Shown: one piece after another, positions 16,550 through 24,525 of the stretch
Layout of the letters: each line of letters starts with the position of its first letter
How positions within the stretch are numbered: position 1 is the first letter of the stretch
DNA from: an uncultured Hyphomicrobiales bacterium
Lineage (GTDB): Bacteria > Pseudomonadota > Alphaproteobacteria > Rhizobiales > Xanthobacteraceae
Assembly: GCA_903885555.1 (NCBI GenBank)
Contig: CAISIV010000047.1
Coordinates: 1 to 35,809 of the forward strand
Direction of reading: 5' to 3'
Length of the DNA: 35,809 nucleotides
Notes under the pieces: model-generated
Database searches by the model: none
Told to the model about the DNA's origin: nothing
What the model saw: the letters and a program-made list of their open reading frames with translations, nothing else
Made by a program: the position numbers and the translations under genes

Positions 16550-17416
16550 ATGTCGAAGCTGACTCAAGCCCCCGATCCGCATCCGAAGAAGCCGAAGCTG
16601 AAAGCGCCGCCCGGCGCCTGCGACACGCATATTCATCTGTTCGGGCCGGCGGCAAAATACCCGTTCGCGCCGGACAGCCCCTACACATCGGTCGACCAAT
16701 TGCCGGAGACGCTGTTCAAGCTGCAGGACGCGCTCGGCCTGAGCACTGCCGTGGTGGTCAGCCCCGGCGGATACAGCCGCAGCTACACCATGCTGACCGA
16801 CGTACTTGAACGTCATCCGGACCGGCTGCGCGGCGTTGCGCTGTTGCCGGACGATACGCCGTCATCGGAGTTCGCGCGTCTCGGCAGGCTCGGCGTCAAA
16901 GGCCTGCGCATGATCAGCGCCAAGCGCGGCGGCCACCTGCCGCATTTCAACCGCGAGATCGCCGCCCGCGCCAACGAACACGGCTGGCATGTACAATTCT
17001 ACCCGCATGGCACCGATATCGTCGATTACGCCAACAAGCTGCTGTCGCTGCCAAATGACATCGTGCTCGACCACTTCGCCAGCATTCCGGCCGCCGGCGG
17101 TGTCGATCAGCCGGCGGTGAAGGCCGTGCTCAAGATGCTCGACAGCGGCCGCGTCTGGCTCAAGCTGTCCGGGCCGATGCGTTGCACGACGGAGAACTTC
17201 CCCTACCCGTCAGTGACGCCGATGGCGAAACTGTTCGCCGCGCACGCGCCGCAGCGCATGGTGTGGGGAACGGATTGGCCGCACGTCAACATGAACGATC
17301 GCGAGATGCCGAACGACGGCGACCTGCTCGATCTGATGCTGGAATGGGTACCCGACGAGACGGTGCGCAACCGCATCCTCGCCGACAACGCCAAGGTGCT
17401 GTACGGATTTTCGTAA
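16550..17416 (+). CDS. Amidohydrolase, 2-pyrone-4,6-dicarboxylate lactonase-like
   Basis: This 288-aa TIM-barrel hydrolase of the amidohydrolase-2 family has the metal motif HIH in PPGACDTHIHLFGP, and the late catalytic Asp in VWGTDWPHVN. The opening resembles LigI-type 2-pyrone-4,6-dicarboxylate lactonases, which hydrolyse a lactone in lignin-monomer catabolism, but related lactonases share these features, so the exact substrate is uncertain. It starts 13 bases after the Bug gene with GGAAG about 5 bases upstream, and so is likely in the same operon. Confidence 0.85.
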   Translation: MSKLTQAPDPHPKKPKLKAPPGACDTHIHLFGPAAKYPFAPDSPYTSVDQLPETLFKLQDALGLSTAVVVSPGGYSRSYTMLTDVLERHPDRLRGVALLPDDTPSSEFARLGRLGVKGLRMISAKRGGHLPHFNREIAARANEHGWHVQFYPHGTDIVDYANKLLSLPNDIVLDHFASIPAAGGVDQPAVKAVLKMLDSGRVWLKLSGPMRCTTENFPYPSVTPMAKLFAAHAPQRMVWGTDWPHVNMNDREMPNDGDLLDLMLEWVPDETVRNRILADNAKVLYGFS

Positions 17417-17548
17417 GGTCAAATTGCCACGGAAGAGGCCAACCTCGGCGTTCAGCCGCACGCAATTTCACTTCCAATTTTCGCGTTTGCTTCAGGGAAA
17501 CCATCGGATACGGTCCCGCTCCACGCTGCCCTTTCGCCTGGAGTTCCC

Positions 17549-18445
17549 ATGATCCGCTACACCGGCCCCGTGATCGACGCGCACCATCACATATGGATGC
17601 GCAAGAACGTCGCCTGGCTGCGCGATCCGCCCATTATCCGCGCCATCGGCGATTTCTTCGGGCTGCGCCGCGACATTCCGGTCGAGGAATGGATGCATGA
17701 CGTGGTGCCGGAAGGCGTCACCAAGTCGATTCATGTCACCGCCAACTGGGGGCCCGGCTGCGGCCTCGATGAAACCAGGTGGCTGCAGGGCGTCGCCGAC
17801 AAGCATAGCTTTCCGCACGGCATCGTATTTCAAGCCGATCTCGCCGATGCGGACGTCGAGAGCCAGATCAAGGCCAACAAGCAATTCCCGAACGTGCGCG
17901 GCGTGCGCCACCAATTGCACTGGGACAGCGCGCCGTTGCGGCAGAACGTCAGCCGGCCGGATCTGTGCAATACGCCGGAGTTCCGCCGCGGCTTTGCGCT
18001 GCTGGAAAAATACGATCTGCATTTCGAACTGCAGGTCTTCGCGGCGCAGGCGCCCTACGCCGTCGAGCTGATCAAGGCCTTCCCCAATGTACGCTTTCTG
18101 CTCGTGCATTCGGGCATGCTGACCGATCGCACGCCGGCGGCGATCCAGCAGTGGCGCGACGCGCTGATGAAGATGGCGGAATTCAACAACGTCCACACCA
18201 AGATCTCCGGCCTGAACATGTTCACGCCGGACTGGACGATCAAGAACATGCGGCAGTCGATCCGCGACTCCATCCAGATCTTCGGCATCGAGCGCACGAT
18301 CTATGGTAGCAACTTCCCGCTGGAAAAGCTGCATTCGAGCTACGCCAATTTGATCGAAGCCTACCGCATTGTGCTCGCCGAATATCCGGAAGCGGACCAG
18401 AAGCGCGTGTTCCACGACAACGCCGCCGCGTTCTATCGCGTCTGA
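17549..18445 (+). CDS. Amidohydrolase-2 family hydrolase
   Basis: This 298-aa second amidohydrolase has an HHH cluster at residues 12-14 (DAHHHIWM) and an HSGML strand near the middle. The late motif reads YGSNFPLEK, with Asn where most relatives have the catalytic Asp; GSNFP is common in one lactonase-like subgroup, so this need not mean inactivity. GGAG lies about 5 bases before the ATG. A 132-base gap separates it from the preceding amidohydrolase; I see no gene or strong promoter in that gap. The Bug gene that follows starts 23 bases later. Confidence 0.85.
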   Translation: MIRYTGPVIDAHHHIWMRKNVAWLRDPPIIRAIGDFFGLRRDIPVEEWMHDVVPEGVTKSIHVTANWGPGCGLDETRWLQGVADKHSFPHGIVFQADLADADVESQIKANKQFPNVRGVRHQLHWDSAPLRQNVSRPDLCNTPEFRRGFALLEKYDLHFELQVFAAQAPYAVELIKAFPNVRFLLVHSGMLTDRTPAAIQQWRDALMKMAEFNNVHTKISGLNMFTPDWTIKNMRQSIRDSIQIFGIERTIYGSNFPLEKLHSSYANLIEAYRIVLAEYPEADQKRVFHDNAAAFYRV

Positions 18446-18468
18446 CAATTCAAGAAGGAACAAGAACA

Positions 18469-19446
18469 ATGACGACACGCCGTACATTCCTGAGCCTGAC
18501 CGCCGCGACCCTCGCGACCCCGGCTTTGTCAAAGCTTGCTTTCGCCCAGGCCTGGCCTTCGTCGAGGCCGATCCGCGTCATCGTCCCGTTCTCAGCCGGC
18601 AGTTCGCTCGACGTCATCGCGCGCATCGTCTCGGGCTATGTATCGACCGAGCTCGGCCAGACCATGGTCATCGAAAACCGCGGCGGCGCTGCTGGTTCGA
18701 TTGGCGCCGCGATTGTCGCCAAGGCCGAACCGGACGGCTACACCATGCTTGCGCATGCTTCTGCGCACACGCTGGCGCCCGCGATTTACGCCAAGCTGCC
18801 TTATGACGCGTCAGCCGATTTTGCCGGCGTCATCTCATTCGGCACCCTGCCGAATGTGCTGGTCGTCAATCCGTCGAAGGGCTTCAAGACGGTTCAGGAA
18901 TTCGTCGCCGCGGCGAAAGCCTCCGGCGAGTTCACCTACGCCTCCGCCGGCATCGGCAGCACCACGCATTGGGCGGCCGAGCGTCTGCGCGCCAGCGCCG
19001 GTTTCAAGGGCGTGCACGTGCCGTACAAAGGCGGCCTCGATGCGCTGACGGAAGTGTTTGCCGCCCGCGTCGACTTCGCCTGCATGGGCCTGTCGTCGGC
19101 GCTGTCGTTCATCCAGAACAAGCAACTGACCGCACTCGCGGTGAGCACGCCGAACCGCTCCAAGGCGCTGCCCGATGTCCCGACCACGCTGGAATCCGGC
19201 TACAAGGACTCCGATTACAACTACTGGAACGGCTATCTGATGCCGGCGCAGACGCCACGGCCGATCGTCGAGAAGCTCTACGAAGTCACCAAGAAAGTGC
19301 TGGCGCAGCCCGACGTCATGGAAAAATTCGTGCCGCAAGGCATCGAACCGATGCCGGTGACCCCGGCCCAGTTCGACGCCATCATCAAGAAGGAAATCGC
19401 CGACAACACGGCGCTCGTGAAGGCGATCGGCTTGACGCCGACCTGA
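18469..19446 (+). CDS. Bug/TctC-family substrate-binding protein, Tat-type signal
   Basis: This 325-aa TTT-family binding protein has a twin-arginine-like signal, TTRRTFLSLTAATLA, cut near AFA before QAWPSSRPIR, rather than the Sec signal of the other two Bug proteins in the window. PIRVIVPFSAGSSLDVIAR and YASAGIGSTTHWAAERL are the family hallmarks. AAGGAA lies about 9 bases before the ATG. It is the last gene of the plus-strand catabolic block and ends 4 bases before the stop of the convergent phosphatase gene. The ligand is unknown. Confidence 0.92.
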   Translation: MTTRRTFLSLTAATLATPALSKLAFAQAWPSSRPIRVIVPFSAGSSLDVIARIVSGYVSTELGQTMVIENRGGAAGSIGAAIVAKAEPDGYTMLAHASAHTLAPAIYAKLPYDASADFAGVISFGTLPNVLVVNPSKGFKTVQEFVAAAKASGEFTYASAGIGSTTHWAAERLRASAGFKGVHVPYKGGLDALTEVFAARVDFACMGLSSALSFIQNKQLTALAVSTPNRSKALPDVPTTLESGYKDSDYNYWNGYLMPAQTPRPIVEKLYEVTKKVLAQPDVMEKFVPQGIEPMPVTPAQFDAIIKKEIADNTALVKAIGLTPT

Positions 19447-19450
19447 GCGG

Positions 19451-21226
19451 CTAAGCCGCCGCTCGTGCGTTGCGGCGGATCACCAGGCAGGTGATGTCGT
19501 CGGCCTGCAATGTGCCGGCGGAAAAGGCTTCGACTCCGCCGATCACCGCGAGCATCAAGTCGTGCGGCGAGCGCGCCGCCGAATTCTGCGTGATGTCCAG
19601 CAGCCGTTGCACCCGGAACAGTCCGCCATCGCGGTCGAAGGCTTCGGTGATGCCGTCGGTATAGAGAAACAGCATTTCCCCTTCGCCGAGCGTGAAACTC
19701 AGTTCGGCGAAGGCTTTGTGCTCCATGACGCCGAGCGGCGGATTTCCCGAGCGTCTTAATAACTCAGCGCTGCCGTCGGCGCGCGTGATGATCGGCTCGC
19801 AGTGCCCGGCATTGACCAAAGTCACGCGGCCCGAGGCTTCGTGCAGTTCGGCGTAGATCGCCGTGACGAACATCTCGATCGGATTTTCGCGATAAAGCGA
19901 GTCGTTGACATGCGCGATGCAATCGGACGGCCGCAAGCCGGTCATCGCCACGCCGCGCAACATGGTGCGCGTCACCGCCATGAAGAACGCCGCCGCGACA
20001 CCTTTGCCCGACACATCCGCGACGACGAGGCCGAGGCGGCTGCTGTCGACCGGAAACACGTCATAGAAATCGCCGCTCACTTCGAGCGCCGGCTTCATCG
20101 ACGCGGCGATGCCGGTGTTCGCATAAGACGAGAAATCCGTCGGCAGAATTGAAGCCTGCAAAATCTGCGCGGTCTTGAGATCGTCGTCGATACGATCCTG
20201 CTTTTCTTCCAGCAGCCGGTTTTTCTCGGCAATCTCGGCGGTGCGATCGGCGACGCGCCGCTCCAGCACGCGGTTGTGACGCGCCAGCGCGGTTTCGGCC
20301 TGCCTCTGCTGCTGCCGTACGGCGACCGTCAGCAGGCCGGTGAAGGTGATCACCGCCATGAAGCCTTCGAGCAGCAGGATCGATTCGTTATCGGTCTTGC
20401 CGACGAACGAGCCGACGCCGCGCGTGGTGGCCAACACGACGATGATGGTGATCGCCGCCGACGCCAGCGTGACGCCGCGCGGACCTGATCGAAAGCCGGC
20501 CCACAGCAGCAGCGGCAGAAAGAAATAATCGACCGGATAGTGGCTCCATATTTCCAGTGCCGCGATCGCGAACACCAGAACGAGCACGACAACGGACGTA
20601 ACGATGGTTTTCCGGTCCGGCCACGGGTCGCGATACCAGGCGAGCGCCATTGCCCCGAACACGGCGATGCCGGCGGCATCGGCCAGGAAAAAGGTGATGA
20701 AGGTGATCGCCACTTCGTGATCCGGCACGAAGCCGTTGGCCCAGAGCGACAGCGTGCCGATCGCACCGCAGACGAAGGCCGCCGCCAGCGACGAGCCAAG
20801 CAGGAAGACCACCACGTCGAGCGAACGGTCGAACGGGTGCCAGGTGCGGGTGAAATAGCGCAGCGTCATCAGCGCGATCAAGGCTTCGCAGATCGAGCCG
20901 ACGCCGGTGCCGGAATTGGTCAGGATATAGTTCAGCACGGTCGTGTGCGGGTCCGACAGCAGCGGAAAGCCGTTGAAGAATTGTCCGAGGAACACCGCCG
21001 GCAGAATGCGCGGACCGAACACGAAGGTCGCGGCAACCGCGATGCCGGACGGCGGATAGATCGGGCTGATCTTGGCCGGGCCAATGCCGAATAGCACGAC
21101 GACAAGACCGGCGACGCTGTAGGCCGCCAGCACCGCGAGATTGAGCCAGATCCAGGTCAACGTGCTGCGCGGCCGGCTTTCGGCCGGCGTCAGCGAACGG
21201 TGTAGGATGGCGCTGATGTCAGTCAT
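19451..21226 (-). CDS. MASE1-SpoIIE (PP2C) serine phosphatase
   Basis: This 591-aa membrane phosphatase has an N-terminal MASE1-like sensor of about eight helices (24-306), a coiled coil (303-353, VLERRVADRTAEIAEKNRLL) and a C-terminal SpoIIE/PP2C domain (376-586). The metal Asp residues are present: SGDFYD (Asp386), ADVSGKG (Asp404), YTDG (Asp524) and ADD near 576. Such enzymes dephosphorylate STAS anti-anti-sigma factors, and the gene directly follows a STAS gene. Start choice is uncertain: ATG at 21226 has no clear ribosome site, and an in-frame TTG at 21253 would lie 9 bases from the STAS stop. Confidence 0.88.
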   Translation of the reverse strand: MTDISAILHRSLTPAESRPRSTLTWIWLNLAVLAAYSVAGLVVVLFGIGPAKISPIYPPSGIAVAATFVFGPRILPAVFLGQFFNGFPLLSDPHTTVLNYILTNSGTGVGSICEALIALMTLRYFTRTWHPFDRSLDVVVFLLGSSLAAAFVCGAIGTLSLWANGFVPDHEVAITFITFFLADAAGIAVFGAMALAWYRDPWPDRKTIVTSVVVLVLVFAIAALEIWSHYPVDYFFLPLLLWAGFRSGPRGVTLASAAITIIVVLATTRGVGSFVGKTDNESILLLEGFMAVITFTGLLTVAVRQQQRQAETALARHNRVLERRVADRTAEIAEKNRLLEEKQDRIDDDLKTAQILQASILPTDFSSYANTGIAASMKPALEVSGDFYDVFPVDSSRLGLVVADVSGKGVAAAFFMAVTRTMLRGVAMTGLRPSDCIAHVNDSLYRENPIEMFVTAIYAELHEASGRVTLVNAGHCEPIITRADGSAELLRRSGNPPLGVMEHKAFAELSFTLGEGEMLFLYTDGITEAFDRDGGLFRVQRLLDITQNSAARSPHDLMLAVIGGVEAFSAGTLQADDITCLVIRRNARAAA

Positions 21227-21262
21227 GACGGCATGACGCCGGACCACATTCAAAACGTCGTG

Positions 21263-21598
21263 TTATCGCGGCAATGCGGCGACCGCCGCCTCCACGCTGT
21301 CGTAGATCGCGAACAATTCGAGCAGGCCGCTGATATCGAAAATCTCGGCGACTTCGTCGGACATGCCGGCCAGCGCGATGGCCTTATTTTTCGCGCGTGC
21401 CTGTTTCGCCAGAATGATGAAAGACCGCAACCCGGCGCTCGAGACGTAATTCATGCCGCCCAGATCGACCACGATGTGGCCGTCACGCGACGCGACGTCG
21501 AGCACTTTCTGCTCCAGCGCCTTGGCAACCGAACTATCGACCCGGCCGACAATCTTGAGTGTCGTTGCCGAACCGATCCGGCTTTCTGTAACTTCCAT
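21263..21598 (-). CDS. STAS-domain anti-sigma factor antagonist
   Basis: This 111-aa single STAS domain of the SpoIIAA/RsbV type has the phosphorylation loop NYVSSAGLRSF, with Ser53/Ser54 at the site normally phosphorylated by the partner kinase. VVDLGGMN forms the strand before it. AGGA lies about 7 bases before the ATG. It heads the minus-strand pair with the SpoIIE phosphatase and is divergent from the permease-kinase pair across 120 bases. Role inferred: it switches between a kinase-bound and a free state according to phosphorylation. Confidence 0.9.
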   Translation of the reverse strand: MEVTESRIGSATTLKIVGRVDSSVAKALEQKVLDVASRDGHIVVDLGGMNYVSSAGLRSFIILAKQARAKNKAIALAGMSDEVAEIFDISGLLELFAIYDSVEAAVAALPR

Positions 21599-21718
21599 GG
21601 CAGTCCTAAAGATAAAATGCAGTCAGGCGATATGATCGCGCACCAGCCAACCCTATAGAGATACCCTTCCGCGCCGCAAAAGAAAATGGGATGATCGTCA
21701 CGGGACTGAGGGCGGCAC

Positions 21719-23500
21719 GTGGAAATCATCGAGAAATTGCTGAGACTTTGGCGTGGGCCGGTCGAAGAGCCTGCTGGCCGCAAGCGCCGTTCAGTCAAAC
21801 CCAGCGAGATCACCTACGGCATCGACGACAAGCCGCCGGCTTATGTCGTCTGGGTGGCTGCCATCCAGCACGTGCTGCTGGCCAGCGTGACCACGATTTT
21901 CCCGCTGCTGGTGCTGGAAGCCGCCCACGCCTCGCACCAGACCGTTCTGGAGGTGATGTCGGGCTCCCTGCTCGCGCTCGGCTTCGGCACTATTCTGCTG
22001 TGCTTGAAGTCGCAGGATCTGGGCTCAAGCTCCCTGATGCCCGCAGCCTTTTCCGGCGTCTACTTCACCGTCACCGTAGTCGCCGCCAAGCAAGGCGGCC
22101 TGCCGCTGGTCGCCGGCATGACGATCTTCGCCGGCTTGGTGCAGCTTCTGATCGGGTACGGCGTTCAGCGTTTGCGGCCCTTTTTACCGACCGAAATCGC
22201 CGGCTTCGCCATGCTGATGAGTGGCCTGACACTCGGCGTCATCGGCTTCAATCTCATGACCGGCGTTTCCGCCGCCATCGACACCATGAACCCCAGCATG
22301 GGTACAGGGGCTTTGCTCGGTGTTGCCTGCCTGCTGGTCATGATCGCCCTCTACGTCTGGGGCGTAGCGCGGCTGCGGCTCTATGTCATCCTCATCGTGC
22401 TGGCTGGCGGCTATGCCGCCGGCGCCGCGCTCGGGCTGGTGCCTTTCAACGAGGTCAAGTCGGCCTCGCTGTTCATCGAGCCGCCGATGCCCAAGCCCTC
22501 CTGGCCGACTTTCGCCGTAGACCTGATGCTGCCCTTCGCGATCGCGGCGATCGCCACCTCGCTGCGGGCCATCGGCGACTTCACCAGCATGCAGAAGATC
22601 AACGACAGCCGTTGGCAGCGCGCCGACATGGGTTCGATCCGCCGGGGCCTGATATCCAACGGCATCGGCATGATGATCGGCGGCGCACTGGGCAGCGTCG
22701 GCTTGAGCACGTCCTCGTCCTCGGTCGGCCTGTCAGTAACGACCGGCGTGACGTCGCGTTCGGTCGGCTTTGCCACCGGCGTGGTCTTTATCGTGCTCGC
22801 CTTCCTGCCGGCCGTGCATGAGCTGATCATCCTCGCGCCCCGTCCGGTTTTCGGCGCGGCGCTGGTGTTCACGTCGTGCTTCATCATCGTCAACGGCATG
22901 CAGGCGATGGTAAGCCGCCTGATGGACGCGCGCCGCACGCTGGTGATCAGTGTCGGTCTGCTGCTGTCGTTCAGCCGTTTCCTGTTTCCCGCCTTCTACC
23001 AATCGGCGCCGGACTACCTGCAGCCGGCGGTGGCCTCGCCGCTGGTGGTCGGCCTCATCGGCGCACTGCTGCTCAACCTCGTCTTCCGCATCGGCATCAA
23101 GAAATCGGTGACCATCGTGGTTGCGCCCGGCGCCGACGCGCTTACCAAGCTGGAGAAGTTCGCCGAACACCAAGGCGGTGTCTGGGGTGCGCGCCGCGAC
23201 GTCATCGATCGCGCCGTGCGCGCCATGATCGAGACCTCGGAATGCCTCGATCTTCTCATCGAGCCGGGCACGTCGGCCAAGGTGACCATGACCTTCGACG
23301 AATTCTGGCTCGATGTCCTCGTCGAATACGAAGGCAAACCGCTGATCACCAGCGCCGCCGCTCCGAGCGCCGAAGAACTTTTCGCCGACGAAAGCCAGCT
23401 CACCCGCCTCGGCGCAATCATGATAAGACGTCAAGCGACGAAACTGACCACCGACACCGATGGAGCGATGCAACGCATCCATCTCGGCTTCGAACATTGA
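21719..23500 (+). CDS. NCS2-like permease fused to a degenerate HATPase-like domain
   Basis: This 593-aa protein has an NCS2 (xanthine/uracil permease) core at about 40-460, with the TM1 QH pair at 50-51 and the LGSSSLMPAAFSG re-entrant segment. The NCS2 signature in TM10, normally Q/E-N-x-G, reads S334-S335-V-G, and the TM8 Glu aligns with Arg283. A soluble tail (462-593) aligns along its length with the next gene's RsbW-type kinase: RAMIETSECL for the N-box, YEGKPL for DDGKPF, LGAIMIRR for LGIHLLRK and QRIHLGFEH for NELSFGIQI, but without the catalytic Asn. The start is GTG with GAGGG about 6 bases upstream. A receptor or regulator role is inferred. Confidence 0.85.
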   Translation: MEIIEKLLRLWRGPVEEPAGRKRRSVKPSEITYGIDDKPPAYVVWVAAIQHVLLASVTTIFPLLVLEAAHASHQTVLEVMSGSLLALGFGTILLCLKSQDLGSSSLMPAAFSGVYFTVTVVAAKQGGLPLVAGMTIFAGLVQLLIGYGVQRLRPFLPTEIAGFAMLMSGLTLGVIGFNLMTGVSAAIDTMNPSMGTGALLGVACLLVMIALYVWGVARLRLYVILIVLAGGYAAGAALGLVPFNEVKSASLFIEPPMPKPSWPTFAVDLMLPFAIAAIATSLRAIGDFTSMQKINDSRWQRADMGSIRRGLISNGIGMMIGGALGSVGLSTSSSSVGLSVTTGVTSRSVGFATGVVFIVLAFLPAVHELIILAPRPVFGAALVFTSCFIIVNGMQAMVSRLMDARRTLVISVGLLLSFSRFLFPAFYQSAPDYLQPAVASPLVVGLIGALLLNLVFRIGIKKSVTIVVAPGADALTKLEKFAEHQGGVWGARRDVIDRAVRAMIETSECLDLLIEPGTSAKVTMTFDEFWLDVLVEYEGKPLITSAAAPSAEELFADESQLTRLGAIMIRRQATKLTTDTDGAMQRIHLGFEH

Positions 23501-23506
23501 GCGCCA

Positions 23507-23926
23507 ATGGAACGTGAAAGCCTCACGATTGAGGTCGCCAACAGGTTCGAGGACATTCCGCGCGCCAACAAGCGCATTTCGGCGTTCTGCTCGGACCGCA
23601 GCGTCCCCACCAAACTCCTGAACCGCTTCAGCCTGTCGCTGGATGAGGTCCTCACCAACATCATCACGCACGGCATCGGCGACAAAGGCGACCGCGAAAT
23701 CGCGGTACGGATCGACATCGACGACGATTATTTGTCGGCGACCGTCAGCGACGACGGCAAGCCGTTCGACCCGCTGGCGCAGGCTTTGCCGGACATCCAC
23801 GCGCCCATCGAACAGCGCAAAGTCGGCGGGCTCGGCATTCACCTGCTGCGCAAGATGATGGATAAAGTCGATTATCGTCGCATCGGCGACCGCAACGAAC
23901 TCAGTTTCGGAATTCAGATCAAGTAG
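23507..23926 (+). CDS. RsbW-like ATP-binding protein (HATPase_c_2 anti-sigma/kinase)
   Basis: This 139-aa GHKL-fold kinase of the RsbW/SpoIIAB type has the N-box LDEVLTNIITHG (Glu47, Asn51, His55), the ATP-lid motif DDGKPFDP (82-89) and the glycine box GGLGIHLL (107-114), all intact. Such proteins phosphorylate STAS partners and may bind a sigma factor. The gene starts 6 bases after the permease stop. Its 3' end overlaps the convergent TPM gene by 13 bases. Together with the STAS and SpoIIE genes it completes a partner-switching set. No sigma factor gene is in the window. Confidence 0.9.
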   Translation: MERESLTIEVANRFEDIPRANKRISAFCSDRSVPTKLLNRFSLSLDEVLTNIITHGIGDKGDREIAVRIDIDDDYLSATVSDDGKPFDPLAQALPDIHAPIEQRKVGGLGIHLLRKMMDKVDYRRIGDRNELSFGIQIK

Positions 23927-24525
23927 ATGCGGTCGGGCAATTCGTCCTGACCCACCTTGCTGTCAGGGAAATGCCGCGCCAGCACGGCCCCGCATATGTC
24001 GATCGCAGCGATGTAGCCGTCGCCGATCCGGCCATCGCGCATGTGCGCCACCAGGGCATCGATCGCGCTTTGCCATTCCGATTGCTGGACCCGCGCCGCG
24101 ATGCCGTCATCGGCGACGATGCGGGCATAGCGTTCCGCCAGCGAAACAAAGATGAGAATGCCGGTGCGGTCTTTGGTCTTGGCGACGCCGCGAATGGCGA
24201 ATTGAACGAGCGCCGCGCGGTGCGCCAAAGCCCGCCGCGCGGCGTGCGGGATGAGTTCGACGCGCAGACGCAACAGGTGCAACAGCGCGGCCACCACGAC
24301 GAATACGGCGACTTGCAGCGTCAGAATGCGCAACACCGGCATGGCGGTTGTCATTACCAGCAGCCAGGGCAAAGCCAGCGCAATGACGGCCGCGATGAGA
24401 ACCGGCAACGCTTTGCCGTCAGCGGATTGTTTCGCCAACACGCAGACGATTTCGCCCGATGTCCGGCTTTCGGTGGCACGGATGGCGGTCGCGATGCGCT
24501 TGCGGTCGGCCGGTGACATGCTCAT
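23914..24525 (-). CDS. TPM-domain membrane protein
   Basis: This 203-aa protein has a short N-terminal helix (MSMSPADRKRIATAIR), SGEIVCVLAKQSAD, two membrane segments at about 42-80 and a TPM-like (TLP18.3/Psb32/MOLO-1) domain across both ends, including GILIFVSLAERYARIVADDG. The start is the ATG at 24525, which overlaps the upstream TPM gene's stop in a TAATG coupling. An in-frame extension to 24780 is only the shadow of that gene. It is the third gene of the LemA-TPM-TPM set; the group is widely conserved, but its function is unsettled. Confidence 0.8.
   Translation of the reverse strand: MSMSPADRKRIATAIRATESRTSGEIVCVLAKQSADGKALPVLIAAVIALALPWLLVMTTAMPVLRILTLQVAVFVVVAALLHLLRLRVELIPHAARRALAHRAALVQFAIRGVAKTKDRTGILIFVSLAERYARIVADDGIAARVQQSEWQSAIDALVAHMRDGRIGDGYIAAIDICGAVLARHFPDSKVGQDELPDRIYLI

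Noticed and set aside
17417-17548. Possible small gene between the two amidohydrolases
   Set aside because: No ORF with a ribosome site or coding-like composition in the 132-base gap.
17492-18532. Minus-strand ORF of 346 codons opposite the second amidohydrolase
   Set aside because: It is an antisense shadow without domain motifs; the plus-strand gene has metal-binding motifs and a ribosome site.
21661-21718. EcfG-type (GGAAC-N16-GTT) general stress promoter before the permease
   Set aside because: I looked for this because of the partner-switch genes, but found no GGAAC/GTT pair with the right spacing in the 21599-21718 gap.
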